DNA of 64,000 nt. Origin: Apostichopus japonicus. Taxonomy: Eukaryota > Echinodermata > Holothuroidea > Aspidochirotida > Stichopodidae. A model generated the notes under the pieces. It was not told the origin of the DNA. It did no database searches and saw only the letters and a program-made list of their open reading frames with translations. A program made the translations under genes and the position numbers. How positions within the stretch are numbered: position 1 is the first letter of the stretch; every line of letters begins with the position of its first letter. The stretch spans positions 3,207,001 to 3,271,000 of the forward strand of contig NC_092561.1 of NCBI RefSeq assembly GCF_037975245.1. The letters run 5' to 3'. This document shows, piece after piece, positions 27,090-37,764 of the stretch.

Positions 27090-30000
27090 TGTTTTCTATA
27101 GGTGAAGCTGGCATTGCCAATGTAGGAAAATACTCTGTACTTTGTTATTTTGTACAAAAATAATGGAAAGCATATGCTTATGTTCAATGCCGAACTGTGT
27201 ATTCTCCTATAATGCTCGTTTCCCCCACCCCCACCCCCACATCACCCATTATCAGACACGATTTTGATCTTTTCTGCAAAAAAATTGTAGCAGAAAGTGT
27301 ACTCAGTGAATACCTAACTGTGTATTCTCGGATAATGCAAGTGAAGCTGGCATTGTCACTCTAGGAAACTACTTTGGACTTTGTTATTTTGTACAAAAAT
27401 AATGGAAAGCATATATGCTTATGTTCAATACAGAACTGTGTATTTTCTATAATGCTTGTGTCCCCCACCCCCCTCCCCTACCACATCACCCAGTATCAGA
27501 CATGATTTTGATCTTTTCTGCAAAAAAAAATGGTAGCAGAAAGTGTACTCAGTGAATACTTAACTGTCTATTCTCGCATAATGCAAGTGAAGCTGACATT
27601 GTTACTCTATGAAAATACTTTGGAATTTTGTACAAAGATGGTGGAATGTGTATATGCTTCATGCATAACTGTTTATTCTCCTATAATGCTTGTGCCCCCA
27701 CCTACGCACAATCAGATACACGTTTGGATTTTTTTCAGAAAAAAATTATATTCTCCAATAATGCCAATGCAGTTGGCATTGCCACTCTAGGAAAATACTC
27801 TGGACTTTATCATTTGTACAAAGATGGTGGAATGCTCATATGCTTCATGCATAACTGTATATTCTCCTATAATGCTCGTGCACCCACCTACACACAATTA
27901 GATACACTTTTTGACTTTTATTCTAAAAACAAAAAATTATATTCTCCAATAATGCCAGTGCAGCTGGCATTGCCACTCTAGGAAAATACTTTGGAATTTT
28001 GTCATTTTGTACAAAGATGGTGGAATATGCTCAATGCAAAATTATAATCTCCAATAATGCCAATGCACAATGATGATGGAATGCATATAAGCTTAATGCA
28101 TTACTGTATATTCTCCTATAATGATCGTGCCCCCACCTACACACAATTAGATACACTTTTGGACTTTTTTTCTGAATTAAAATTATATTCTCCATTATTG
28201 CCAGTGCAGCTGGTATTGCCACTCTAGGAAAATACTCTGGACTTTGTCATTTTGTACAAAGATGGTGGAATATGCTCAATGCAAAATTATAATCTCCAAT
28301 AATGCCAATGCACAATGATGATGGAATGCATATAAGCTTAATGCATTACTGTATATTCTCCTATAATGATCGTGCCCCCACCTACGCTCAATTAGATACA
28401 CTTTTGGACTTTTTTCTGAATTAAAATTATATTCTCCATTATTGCCAGTGCAGCTGGTATTGCCACTCTAGGAAAATACTCTGGACTTTGTCATTTTGTA
28501 CAAAGATGGTGGAATATGCTCAATGCATAACTGTTTATTCTCCTATAATGCTCGTGCCCCCACCTACACACAATCAGATACACTTTTGGACTTTATTTCT
28601 GAAGAAAAAAAATTATAATCTCCAATAATGCTGATGCACAATGATGATGGAATGCATATAAGCTTAATGCATTACTGTATATTCTCCTATAATGATCGTG
28701 CCCCCACCTACACACAATTAGATACACTTTTGGACTTTTTTTCCAAAAAAATTATATTCTCCAATAATGGTAATGCAGCTGGCATTGTCACTCTAGGAAA
28801 ATACTTTGGAATTTTGTCATTTTGTACAAAGATGGTGGAATATGCTCAATGCATAACTGTTTATTCTCCTATAACGTTAGTGCCCCCACCTACACACAAT
28901 CAGATACACTTTTGGACTTTATTTCTGAAAAAAAAAAAATTATAATCACCAATAATGCCAATGCACAATGATGATGGAATGCATATGGAATGCATTACTG
29001 GATATTCTCCTATAATGATCGTGCCCCCACCCACACACAATCAGATACACTTTTGGACTTTGTTTCTGAAAAAATTATATTCTCCAATAATGCCAATGCA
29101 GCTAGCATTGCCACTCCAGGAAAATACTTTAGACTTTGTCATTAGTACAAAAATAATGGAAAGCGTATATGCTCTTGTTTATGTTAAATAGTTTAGTTTA
29201 GAGACCAAAGATGAAGAAGCCTGACATTAGCTTATTTGAGGCCATATATACGTGTTAGATCGTGGATGAACACCGGCTTATTTCAAGCCTTCTCTTTACG
29301 ATAAGTGTTCAAAGGATAACGAGGCAGGTGTGTGATTTTGCTCCCATTCCTGCTACCGGGATGGCCATTTAATGTCCCCGTCCTACGGACTACAGTGTAT
29401 ACCCCAGCATCTGACCACTGTCTCAAATACTGAGGTAGGCAAAGGCACCCCATTTGACATCAATGCAGTGCAGCCATGACAAACAAAGTTGTTTCAAAAC
29501 CAAATGCACAACTGTGTATTGTTCTATATAATGCTCATGCCCCCCCCCCCACCCCCACAACCTGCTATCAGATACAATTCTGGCCATTTTTTCCCTGCAA
29601 AAACAAAAGTGCAGCAGAAAGTGTACTCAGTGAATACCTAACTGTGTATTCTCTAATAATTTATCAATCTATCAGACACACTTCTGGACTTTTTTTCTGA
29701 ACAAAAAATTGTAGCAGAAAGTGTACTCAGAATGTGCACTCAGTATTCTCTAATAATGCCAGTGCAGCTGGCATTGCCACTTTATGAAAATATGCTGGAC
29801 TTTTGTCATTTTGTAAAAAGATGGTGGAATGTGTATATATGCCTAATGCATTAAACTGTATATTCTCCTATAATGCTTGTGTTTTCTATAACTGAAGCTG
29901 GCATAGCCAGTCTAGGTACATACTTCAGATTAGACACACTTTTGGACTTTTTTTCTGCAGCAAAAAATGGAACAGAAAGTGTACTCAGTAAAAAACCTTA

Positions 30001-30410
30001 CTGTGTATTCTATAATAATGCCAGAGAAGCTGGCATTGCCAATCTAGGAAACTACTCTGGACTTTGTCATTTTGTACGAATATGGTGGAATGTGTATATG
30101 CTTAATGCATAACTGTATATTCTCTGTACTCAGTATTCTCTAATAATGCCAGTGCAGCTGGCATTGCCACTTTATGAAAATACGCTGGACTTTTGTCATT
30201 TTGTAATAATGCTTGTCCCCAATTTTGTATAATACTTGTCCCCAATGTCCCCGCCCCCCCCCCCCTCCACAAACTCTCAGACACAATTCTGGACTATTTT
30301 CTCAACAGAAAAAATGTAGCAGAAAGATAGCAGATATTGTACTCAAAAAGTGTACTCAGTATTCTCTAATAAACCATTGCCACTCTAGGAAAATACTTAT
30401 ACTTTGGCAT
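27090..30410. repeat. Tandem array, unit about 180-245 bp, with a hairpin in most units
   Basis: Recurring boxes are TATTCTCCTATAATGCTCGT, a pyrimidine-rich CCCCCACCTACACACAAT, GATACACTTTTGGACTTT, AATGCCAGTGCAGCTGGCAT, ACTCTAGGAAAATACT and TTTGTACAAAGATGGTGGAA. The last box is spaced 245 and 244 bp at 28016, 28261 and 28505; other units are shorter. AATGCCAG-TGCAG-CTGGCATT can form an 8-bp hairpin. Units are diverged from one another, so the array is older than the satellite. The many short plus-strand frames (27530-29700) are repeat translations, not genes. Confidence 0.9.
29195..29480. other. Foreign segment within the 27-30 kb array
   Basis: About 285 bp unlike the array unit and richer in GC and CpG. 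It includes two related boxes, AGCTTATTTGAGGCC and GGCTTATTTCAAGCC. No RNA polymerase III box A/B pair, inverted ends or frame was found. It looks like a fragment of a dispersed element. Confidence 0.4.
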
Positions 30411-30444
30411 CTACACAAAGCCAAAAAATAAAAAAATGTGGCGT

Positions 30445-30650
30445 CTAAATGCTTGGCAGTTTTAATGATGACGAAATGTTTCTAATGCAATCCTTAATGT
30501 TTTTCCAGGTCCTTCCTGAAAAATTGGCTGGATAATTTTCCATGCATACTAAAATCTTATCCTTTCCAGGAAGGGTCCCTCTCTTGATGTATTTCTTGAA
30601 GTGTTTAGTTAAAATATCCTTGTCTTCTTCTGGCCACTTTCTTGGAATGC
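30445..30650 (-). CDS. Last exon: Myb/SANT-like domain and stop
   Basis: Terminal coding exon of the recombinase-derived gene. On the minus strand it starts at 30650, after an AG acceptor preceded by TTTCTCTCTTTAAA. It uses one carried-over base from the previous exon (phase 1), then runs 206 nt to TAG at 30447-30445. It encodes about 68 residues: GIPRKWPEEDKDILTKHFKK, then a basic stretch, then a second conserved region ending SGRTWKNIKDCIRN. The spacing of the tryptophans and aromatic residues in a helix-rich, basic segment resembles a Myb/SANT-like DNA-binding domain. I recall similar C-terminal domains from uncharacterised animal proteins but cannot name a symbol. The stop lies only about 35 bp from the 27-30 kb array, so the 3' UTR probably runs into it; no AATAAA was seen on this strand close by. 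Confidence 0.7.
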
Positions 30651-31669
30651 CTTTTAAAGAGAGAAATGCAAAAATACAGGAAAACTAAGTCACTTCATTT
30701 ATCAATATAATTGTTATTTTCAAAATTAGACAGTGATTCAAGGTCGAAAATTTTTGTGGCATTGCAAAAAACATAAATGGATAACTTCTATCAGTCATGC
30801 AACATACCAAAACAAATTCCTTGACTCTTTGAGATATTAATATTTTCATACTGTATACTCATCAATTTCAGAAGGTGGAATTCATAGTTTATGACACATT
30901 CCTGTCAGAAACAACACATGAAGTGGCTAGGACGCATATGATAGACTATTCTCTTATCAAAGGACAAGATAACAATTTAAACTTAACAAGGACATGTCTT
31001 AGTAAGTATGCAGTATCTATATAATACTTGAAAACAAGAAATATATCAATATTTAGGTAATAGAAGTTTGCAACTTTCTGCATCCTTTTGTATGATTTTC
31101 ACAACCTCATTGACCTCACAATGCCATAACGTCATACAAAAGAAGAAATCTAACTTCAAATGGTGAAATTAAAGGAAAAAAGTTAGAACTTTCAACATTG
31201 TCTCAAAGAAATTTTCTGAAAAAGAATTGCTGAATATCTTAGTTTGCTTTTTTGTGATTGATACATGTAGAAAACTTGATGGACATGTCACAAGGGTGGA
31301 AAATGGCGACAAAATGCAAAAAGCTGCTTAAAGTTTGCTGCAAAGGAGCTAACCACTCTTCAAAAAGCAGGACAGATATAGAAAAATAAATGTACTTAAA
31401 ATAAGTTTGTTTCAATCGACTATCACCAACCATAGCAAATTTTATGCCTCAAGTTTAAGCATTTTGTTATGAAACTAGGCTGTGCTAGTGCTTCTCAATT
31501 TGTGTTTCCAAGATGAGCATTTGGAAAGTTAGTTAGTTATTCTCATTTTTTCTCCATCACCAGGTGAGAAAGAAATCCATAAACATACAAAGTATGCAGA
31601 CAGTCCATCTGTCTACTCAGTAGCCTTCATCACTCAATATACATCAAAGCCACAACTAACATTTCTTAC

Positions 31670-31762
31670 CGGAAGTGTTTTTTGGTTTCCTTTCTGTTTT
31701 TGAGGTACTTGGCTGAGCATCCTTAGCTCTATTACACATCTGTTCAGAATGTTCAGGAATTT
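31670..31762 (-). CDS. Internal exon: Ser/Thr/Lys-rich linker
   Basis: A 93-nt exon between a good acceptor (TTCTGTTTTACAG) and a good donor (CCG|GTAAGA), phase 1 in and phase 1 out. It reads EIPEHSEQMCNRAKDAQPST then SKTERKPKNTS and has no stop in frame. It encodes a low-complexity basic linker between the recombinase part and the Myb/SANT-like domain. The clean borders and the frame match with both neighbours are the reasons to call it. Confidence 0.7.
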
Positions 31763-31891
31763 CTGTAAAACAGAAATAAAATTATGCATTACATTTACAG
31801 CAGCACACATAAAACTAATACACATCAAAACTTTGATTCATTCAATGAAGTAGGTCTTTAGATCAAAGCCACAACAAGTGACATTTCTCAC

Positions 31892-31963
31892 CTGAAGTCA
31901 TTTTATCCATCTTTTCATTCTGCTCAATTGTTTCACCTTCCTCCTCCAAGACCTGAGTAAGTT
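31892..31963 (-). CDS. Internal exon: acidic linker
   Basis: A 72-nt exon with acceptor TTCCTCTACAG and donor TCAG|GTGAGA, phase 1 in and phase 1 out. It reads ELTQVLEEEGETIEQNEKMD then KMTS. It is rich in Glu and probably disordered or coiled. It is separated from the next exon by a 129-bp intron. Confidence 0.7.
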
Positions 31964-32643
31964 CTGTAGAGGAAACATTTTTTCTATGAAATTAGCTCAG
32001 CAACCTACATAACACTCAGAAAGTAACATGATTTCTCATAAAATGTAAGGATTGTTTTATACAAGATTTGGAAGACCCTAACTAATGTTATAAGAGTTGT
32101 TAAGTATGTCATACTTATAGTAGACTAATTGGTTCACTGCCCTCATTCTTTAACATTTACCCAGCTTTCATATTAGCAAACTTTGAATCCAATAGTACAT
32201 CAACAGTAATTGATCCAAACATAAATGTTAGGCAAACTTAAGATGCACCTATGAACATGCTTTTTTTTTTTATATATACATTTTCCACACAAACAACAAA
32301 TTCAACCCGCAGCTACCATCTATATTGCAGTTTAGTGACTTGAATCTAGAGAATGAAGGATATGTCTTTAAAACTAATGACCCAAGGTAAAGACTAGTAT
32401 CAGAAATACATTCTCAAATAGGTGGTGTCATCTTCAAAGATCTGTAGTACAAAATGCCCCAGCATTGTCAGCAGACTTTTGCATGATGTCACTTTTATTT
32501 CATATTTTGTTTTGGTGCGTTTCATCTGTGAGTCAAAATCTACACATATACGATAGTTGTGCAGTAGTTCTGCTCTCCTACGTGCGGTGATTTATTTATA
32601 CAGCCCAGCCATCTCACTGCAGTTTTAACTTCTGTAAACATAC

Positions 32644-32851
32644 CTATTTCGTCCAACGAGATCTCGTCTAAGGTCCTCCCAACAAAATTTGAAGACTTGC
32701 CCGAGTCGACTGCCATGAGTAGTTTTGCTACTTTTGCCTTTTCTAGGGTGCTGCTTGGAAGCCTATAATGTTGATGGTGAACAGCCATAGAATGGCCCGA
32801 GTGCTCAGCAAGCCATTGAGCTTGGTGCTCCCCCAGGGCAAACACTTGTAC
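32644..32851 (-). CDS. Tyrosine recombinase C-terminal exon (Crypton-like)
   Basis: The exon encodes the end of a tyrosine-recombinase fold: ALGEHQAQWLAEHSGHSMAV continuing into HHQHYRLP. The His of GH and the Tyr of HYRLP are nine residues apart, as between the conserved His and the nucleophile Tyr in phage-type integrases. After RLP comes a Leu/Lys-rich helix (STLEKAKVAKLLMAVDSG). The exon ends at 32644 with donor GTATGT, phase 1. Joined with the three exons downstream it gives 579 nt, 192 residues plus stop, with no frame break. Crypton transposons and genes derived from them carry this enzyme class. The Arg and first His of the active site lie in 5' exons that I could not find, so activity cannot be judged. 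The start of the exon is the weak point: the AG at 32853-32852 has no pyrimidine tract. It could be a domesticated gene or the tail of an element. Confidence 0.65.
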
Positions 32852-32931
32852 CTCACTTCAAAGCCTTCCTTATCGCACTTTAGTTCAACATGATGGACGC
32901 AGTCCTGGTGTGGGGTGATCCTTTTATGAAA
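32852..32931 (-). CDS. Open segment abutting the recombinase exon, possible SET-domain start
   Basis: An acceptor match (CTTTTTGTGTAG) precedes 32931. The next 80 nt read FHKRITPHQDCVHHVELKCD then KEGFEV, and end at a donor match (GAG|GTACAAG, GT at 32851-32850). The pattern HxDC...DK.GF.VRY recalls the beginning of KMT5A-type SET domains from memory; this is weak. It is in another frame from the recombinase exon and touches it without an intron. It could be an alternatively spliced exon, or the upstream part of the same exon with a one-base frameshift, or chance. Confidence 0.25.
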
Positions 32932-33174
32932 CTACACAAAAAGAGATAACATCACAAAACATATAACATCATGAAAACACATGCAATGACTTTGAGAGCA
33001 GTTAAAAGCAGAAGCAAAATGATGTTTTAGACATCCTAACCTGAAATAAACCTATACATACGTCACCCAATACTGGCTCCATGTAGTTCCAAGTAGCTAG
33101 CTCATCTTTTAAGTGAGAAGTACTGAAATAATGTAAGAAATGCCACTTCAACTAAAATTACAGAAATGTCCATT

Positions 33175-34015
33175 GGGCATTTCCATGAAAAAGTGGACAT
33201 GGGCTCAAAATATAAAATCTGCAATCACATTTTGTCATTGGTTAAATGTTGTTGTAAACATATCCAAGTTTGTGGAATCAATATGATACCTTCCTAAATA
33301 TTGATTGAATTTTAGAATTTTGCATATGAAGTGAAAGGATGCTGTAATACAAATTTTGTGCACAAATTATTAACAGATTTGTTTTTGTTCTCCTAAGAAA
33401 TTAAATGGTAATACTCAACTGATTTGTTCATTTATTGCTTACATAGTGCACTAACTTCAGATATCACTACCAACCTTTTGAATATATAATCAAAAATAAT
33501 ATATTTTTTGCTTTATTCAAACCTCTATGTACTGTAGCTGATGTAACATGAGTTATTGAAATTATTTTTTCCCCATACATCAAATATGACACTATTAAAA
33601 ATCTCATAATTGGATTTTGGTTTCTACTCATCATCTCAAATGTGAAACAAGTAAAGAAATGATGTGCACCCCACTATGTTTAAGTCGGGTAGGTGATGCA
33701 AATGGTAACATGAGTTACCATGTTACGTGAGTTACCATACAGTATTATCATGCTTATAATGTCAGTGTAGTAGACAATTATGCTACCAAGGTATAACTCA
33801 AAAGTAAAACTTAAAAACCAAAAGTAGTGAACAACCGTGACCATTTCAAGTTTTCTACGGAGTTGTTGAGAAATGGACAATAATTCATTCCCAATGAATT
33901 ATGGCTTAAAACTGTAAATATGTTATTGAAGTTCAGTTAGTTTTTATCAGAGTCAAAATTTGAGAACTCAAATTTGAATTGGTGGTTTTCACTGTTTAAT
34001 AATCATTGTTAATAT
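33175..34015. repeat. Dispersed repeat, copy 1
   Basis: From GGGCATTTCCATGAAAAAGTGG to CATTGTTAA this stretch matches 62567-63389 almost base for base, with small indels. It contains the quasi-palindrome GGTAACATGAGTTACC at 33704-33719. The open frame 33680-33880 (minus) lies inside and has no domain. The true right end of the family is not seen, because copy 1 is cut by a hAT-like element at 34016 and copy 2 by another at 63390. The sequence after 34871 may belong to the same repeat. Confidence 0.9.
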
Positions 34016-34862
34016 TAGTGTTTACAAGGGTCCAAAAATCAGGAACCGGGTACCTGAGAGCCATTACCCATCGAGTCTCCGGCAAAAAAATTACCCTTGT
34101 GTATCGCGATTTTCAAGAAACTACATATTGGATGCTATACTAAATTAATTATATTCTCCACTGACAATGTTTTCATGTCCAAATACGTGTAAGATTAGAC
34201 CTATATAAAACCTTCCTCAACAATTTCTATTTGCTTGTTTCTTTCATTAACTTGTTAATAAATTAACATCACTACTAACATCGCACTGCCGTCGCTGCTT
34301 ATGTTTGCTCTCCCATATAAATATCCAATTTAGCTCTTAAACAGTTTTTACCACTACTATCTAATATGCAGGCCCAGGGTTCGCCGCGCGATTGCGTGAT
34401 TCCCGCAGTTTGATCGTATTTGGAATAACAATTAGTTAAAAACCACTTGCGATTATTACTATTTTTTAGTTATCCCGTCTATAATCCATTAATAACATCT
34501 GGTAAATGTCAGTCTTTCCATTTATGAAATAAATGAATGAAAAAATAATAATTGTGAAAATTCTTTCAATTTCTTCCACATGGTAGCCTAACACCTCACT
34601 AAGTCAATCGGGTAATCTAGCCTAACCATCTGTTTATTTGCTGAAATTGTGACACAGTTATAAGATATCTATGGAATACTTATATTATTGCTATTATCTT
34701 CGACCACATGGTAGCCTAACACCACACTAAGTCAATGGGAAAATCTTGCATAACCATCGGTATGCAAAAAAAAATGTCACACTTTGCATAGGATTCGGGT
34801 AATAAGTTAGGAACCGGGTAGTATCACGACGGGTGGGTACCCGGATACCCCTGCAAACACTC
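34016..34862. mobile_element. hAT-like non-autonomous element, TSD GTTAATAT
   Basis: The left end reads TAGTGTTTACAAGGGT. The right end, reverse-complemented, reads GAGTGTTTGCAGGGGT. The 8-bp duplication GTTAATAT sits at 34008-34015 and 34863-34870. Inner sequences such as GGAACCGGGTA also recur near both ends. No transposase is seen in 847 bp. An 8-bp duplication with ends of the type YAGTGTTTGCA is typical of hAT. Confidence 0.85.
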
Positions 34863-34870
34863 GTTAATAT

Positions 34871-37762
34871 GCGTGTTAATGTCTTACAATTTAACCCTTT
34901 CGTATGCTAAAAGGAATTTTGATTTTGGTACATTAAGCTAGGCCAGATATAAGAAACGGGGGCTGCTAATGCTGTTAGACAGTGTTAGACATAGTAACCC
35001 ATAACCATATAGATACATCCAACATGAAATATTCCTCAATACTATCACAGGGCCTATTTAACCTCGCCACTTGCAATTTAACAAACTTTATCATTGATGT
35101 CAATTGTTTTGGCCATTTCCTCCAGTGTTCATTGGCTCTACTGTTGAATGATATGGAGCACTGTAGTGATTCCTACATAATATGAAACTGCAAATAAGTT
35201 AATAACAGTTACACTGTGTTACAAAGTGAACACAAGAAGTAATTTTATTAAAGCTTGAAACTGTTACATAAAAATTAGTAAGATTGAATTGTGTCAGCAA
35301 CTTATTTTTTATTAACTGTTATGCGTGGACAAATTGTAACGTGAGTTACCGTGTCTTGCATCATTTTTATGCAACCGGACAATGATATAGGAATTTTTTG
35401 GCAACCTATATGTTTACTATAGTAGGTAAGGTATAACTACCAAATTTCACTTGTCTTAGAGTTCACTTAGTATGAGGACACTTTTTAAGTAAAATTTGTT
35501 TACCAGTTTTGGCGCTTTTAGATATGTACGTGAGTTACCGACTCAATTTTCCCTATACAATCTACATGAAGCAAAGTTTTGATTTTTTTTTTTTTTTTTT
35601 GTTTACTTAGGTATGCCGTCAGCATTGTGGTAACTACTATAGAAGAAGTAATGTTGTGTTAGTAAAATATATGGTACAAAGAGAAGACGAAAAACATATT
35701 ACCGTGGAAATGCAAAACTTGACAAAAAAAGTTAGTTTATGACTAACTCAAAAAATAAATAAGATAAAACAACAAGAGCAGCAATATCTCAAAGACAACA
35801 GTACTTAGCCGTGTGTTAAAGGTTAATAACCACTGTGGTTTCTCAAGTTCTGTAATAGTAATATGCATGATACCAAGTTTAATGTAACCATCATGTAATG
35901 TACCTGTTAAAATCTAACTTAAATTTGCAGTTCTACAATTTGCATATTCACACATTTGACCCTGTGAGGCTGTGACCCCGTTAATAAATATGATATACAA
36001 GGAACCAAAACATTTAAGGTCTGATACAATGCTACCAGTGAAATAAACTTCTCTTCTTTAGACTGTACTGAGAGTTTCACATTTTAATCAGATAACTTGA
36101 CTATCTATAAAGCAGACTGTATGTGCTAATACCATGGAAGCGCTACAGTAATACAATGTACCTGGCAGTTAACAAACCTTTGAAGTCAAAACTAAAAGAA
36201 ACCCCCCTCCACCCCCAACATGACCCCCCAAAAAAGTAAATGGTTTATTCATAAAGTGCCCATTTGTTGTGAATAAAATGAGACTACTGTAGGAGGGGGG
36301 CATACAGTGTATTCCTATGTCAAGTACACAAAGTCACAGTCATACCAGCTCCCATGCACACACCAATTTAAATTAGGTACTACTGTGATATAGATGGTCA
36401 TTTAATTATCAGAAATATTCTCAGAATGAAACGGCTGGATTATGTCCCATAAGTAAATAATTAACTGTTTATTTTAATAATAGGTAGAAAGTAAATAGAA
36501 GAACTCTAAAATATGACTTGTATGATTTTTTTTCCTTTTTTTTTCCTTTTAGCATATGAGATGTGATGCTCTCAAAGTGAATATTTATTAAATAATTTTG
36601 TGATTTAAAGAAATACTGTAAAACAGTTTGAGAAAGACACATCATTGAAAAAATATTCAATAATGCCTGTCAAATAAAGGTACAAACTAACGTGATCCAG
36701 AGTAGTTAAGACTCACATCAACTTTTTTTATTAATAAATAAGTTAATTTGAATGATTAGTTCATTTAATTTGTTATTTTGAGGTTAACAGTAAGAGGCTG
36801 GTTTAGAAACTTGGTAGCTCCCTACATTCAAGGTACATTGATATTGCAGTTCTCTGTCAGAAACTGTTGGCTTTATGTAAAAGGTAAGTTTTTGCAGCTT
36901 CAAAATCTTTTGCAGGGTTTTGCTTCAAATTAAATTGTGAGTTTTGTTGAAATACAAACAGAGACATCATGGTGAAATTTGTCAAATGTAGAGATATTGT
37001 TTACAGACCTAACAAGATCGGTACCTCAAAACAAAGTAATGACTATTGAGACTCAGCATGTACTAACTGGGAATATACAAGTGACAATTAACTGTATACA
37101 AACATTATTTGCACAGTAAATGTGAGAAGAAATTGTAGTTTTAGTGTGGGACGGAAGATACTGTTACATTTTCTTGAAGTAATGATCAAAATATATAAAA
37201 ATGCATTTAAGAGCTCTAAGTTTCTATACTATGTTTTAATTCATCAACATTTTGGCAGTTTTGAAAAGGTAACAGGTCATTTTGTCCCACTACCAGTTTG
37301 TCCCCAACCAGTTTGCTCCCAACTACAAATCCTTTTGTGCCCTCAAGTACCTAGCAGTTCGCCGACGCCCCCTCTTGTCTTTCAAATTTGTACTTTCGAA
37401 AATTGCCAAATGCTGTTATATTAGGAATAACACTCAAATATTTGTGACAAATGGCATGTTAAGCAGATTTAGAGCGGAATATCATAGGTACGATATTGCT
37501 GAGAAGTGGTGAAAGCCAAATATGGGTCACCAACGTGCATACATTTTTTGTGATTTCAGTAACAACTGAAGTTTTAGTTTCATTGTTATGATATATAAAA
37601 ACCTGTAATAAAGGACATGTTTCACACGAAAAATTTACTTAAGACAGCACAGGCTATTGATGTACACACTCCATCAATCCCAACAACCAATAAGGTGTCT
37701 AGCTGAGACTTGAAATCACATCCACAAAAGAAGGGTAATAAATATGCAGGAAAACGCCAATG
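34871..37762. other. Intergenic AT-rich DNA with scattered GAGTTACC motifs
   Basis: The motif GTAACGTGAGTTACC is at 35336-35350 and GTACGTGAGTTACC at 35526-35539, echoing those at 33543, 33704 and 33722 in the neighbouring repeat. A T-tract lies at about 35582-35600. Near 37280-37330, ACCAGTTTGTCCCC and ACCAGTTTGCTCCC form a short degenerate repeat. No gene was recognised. Confidence 0.5.
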
Positions 37763-37764
37763 TA

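Larger units (their letters stand above)
30651..32643 (-). other. Introns of the recombinase-derived gene
   Basis: Three GT-AG introns: 32643-31964 (680 bp), 31891-31763 (129 bp) and 31669-30651 (1019 bp). All interrupt codons after the first base. The DNA inside is AT-rich with no recognised element. Confidence 0.65.

Noticed and set aside
29195-29480. tRNA-derived SINE
   Set aside because: No box A/box B pair, no A-tail and no target duplication could be found.
27530-29700. Run of plus frames with similar peptides in the 27-30 kb array
   Set aside because: The peptides repeat only because the DNA repeats. Frames shift between units and contain no conserved residues beyond the repeat itself.
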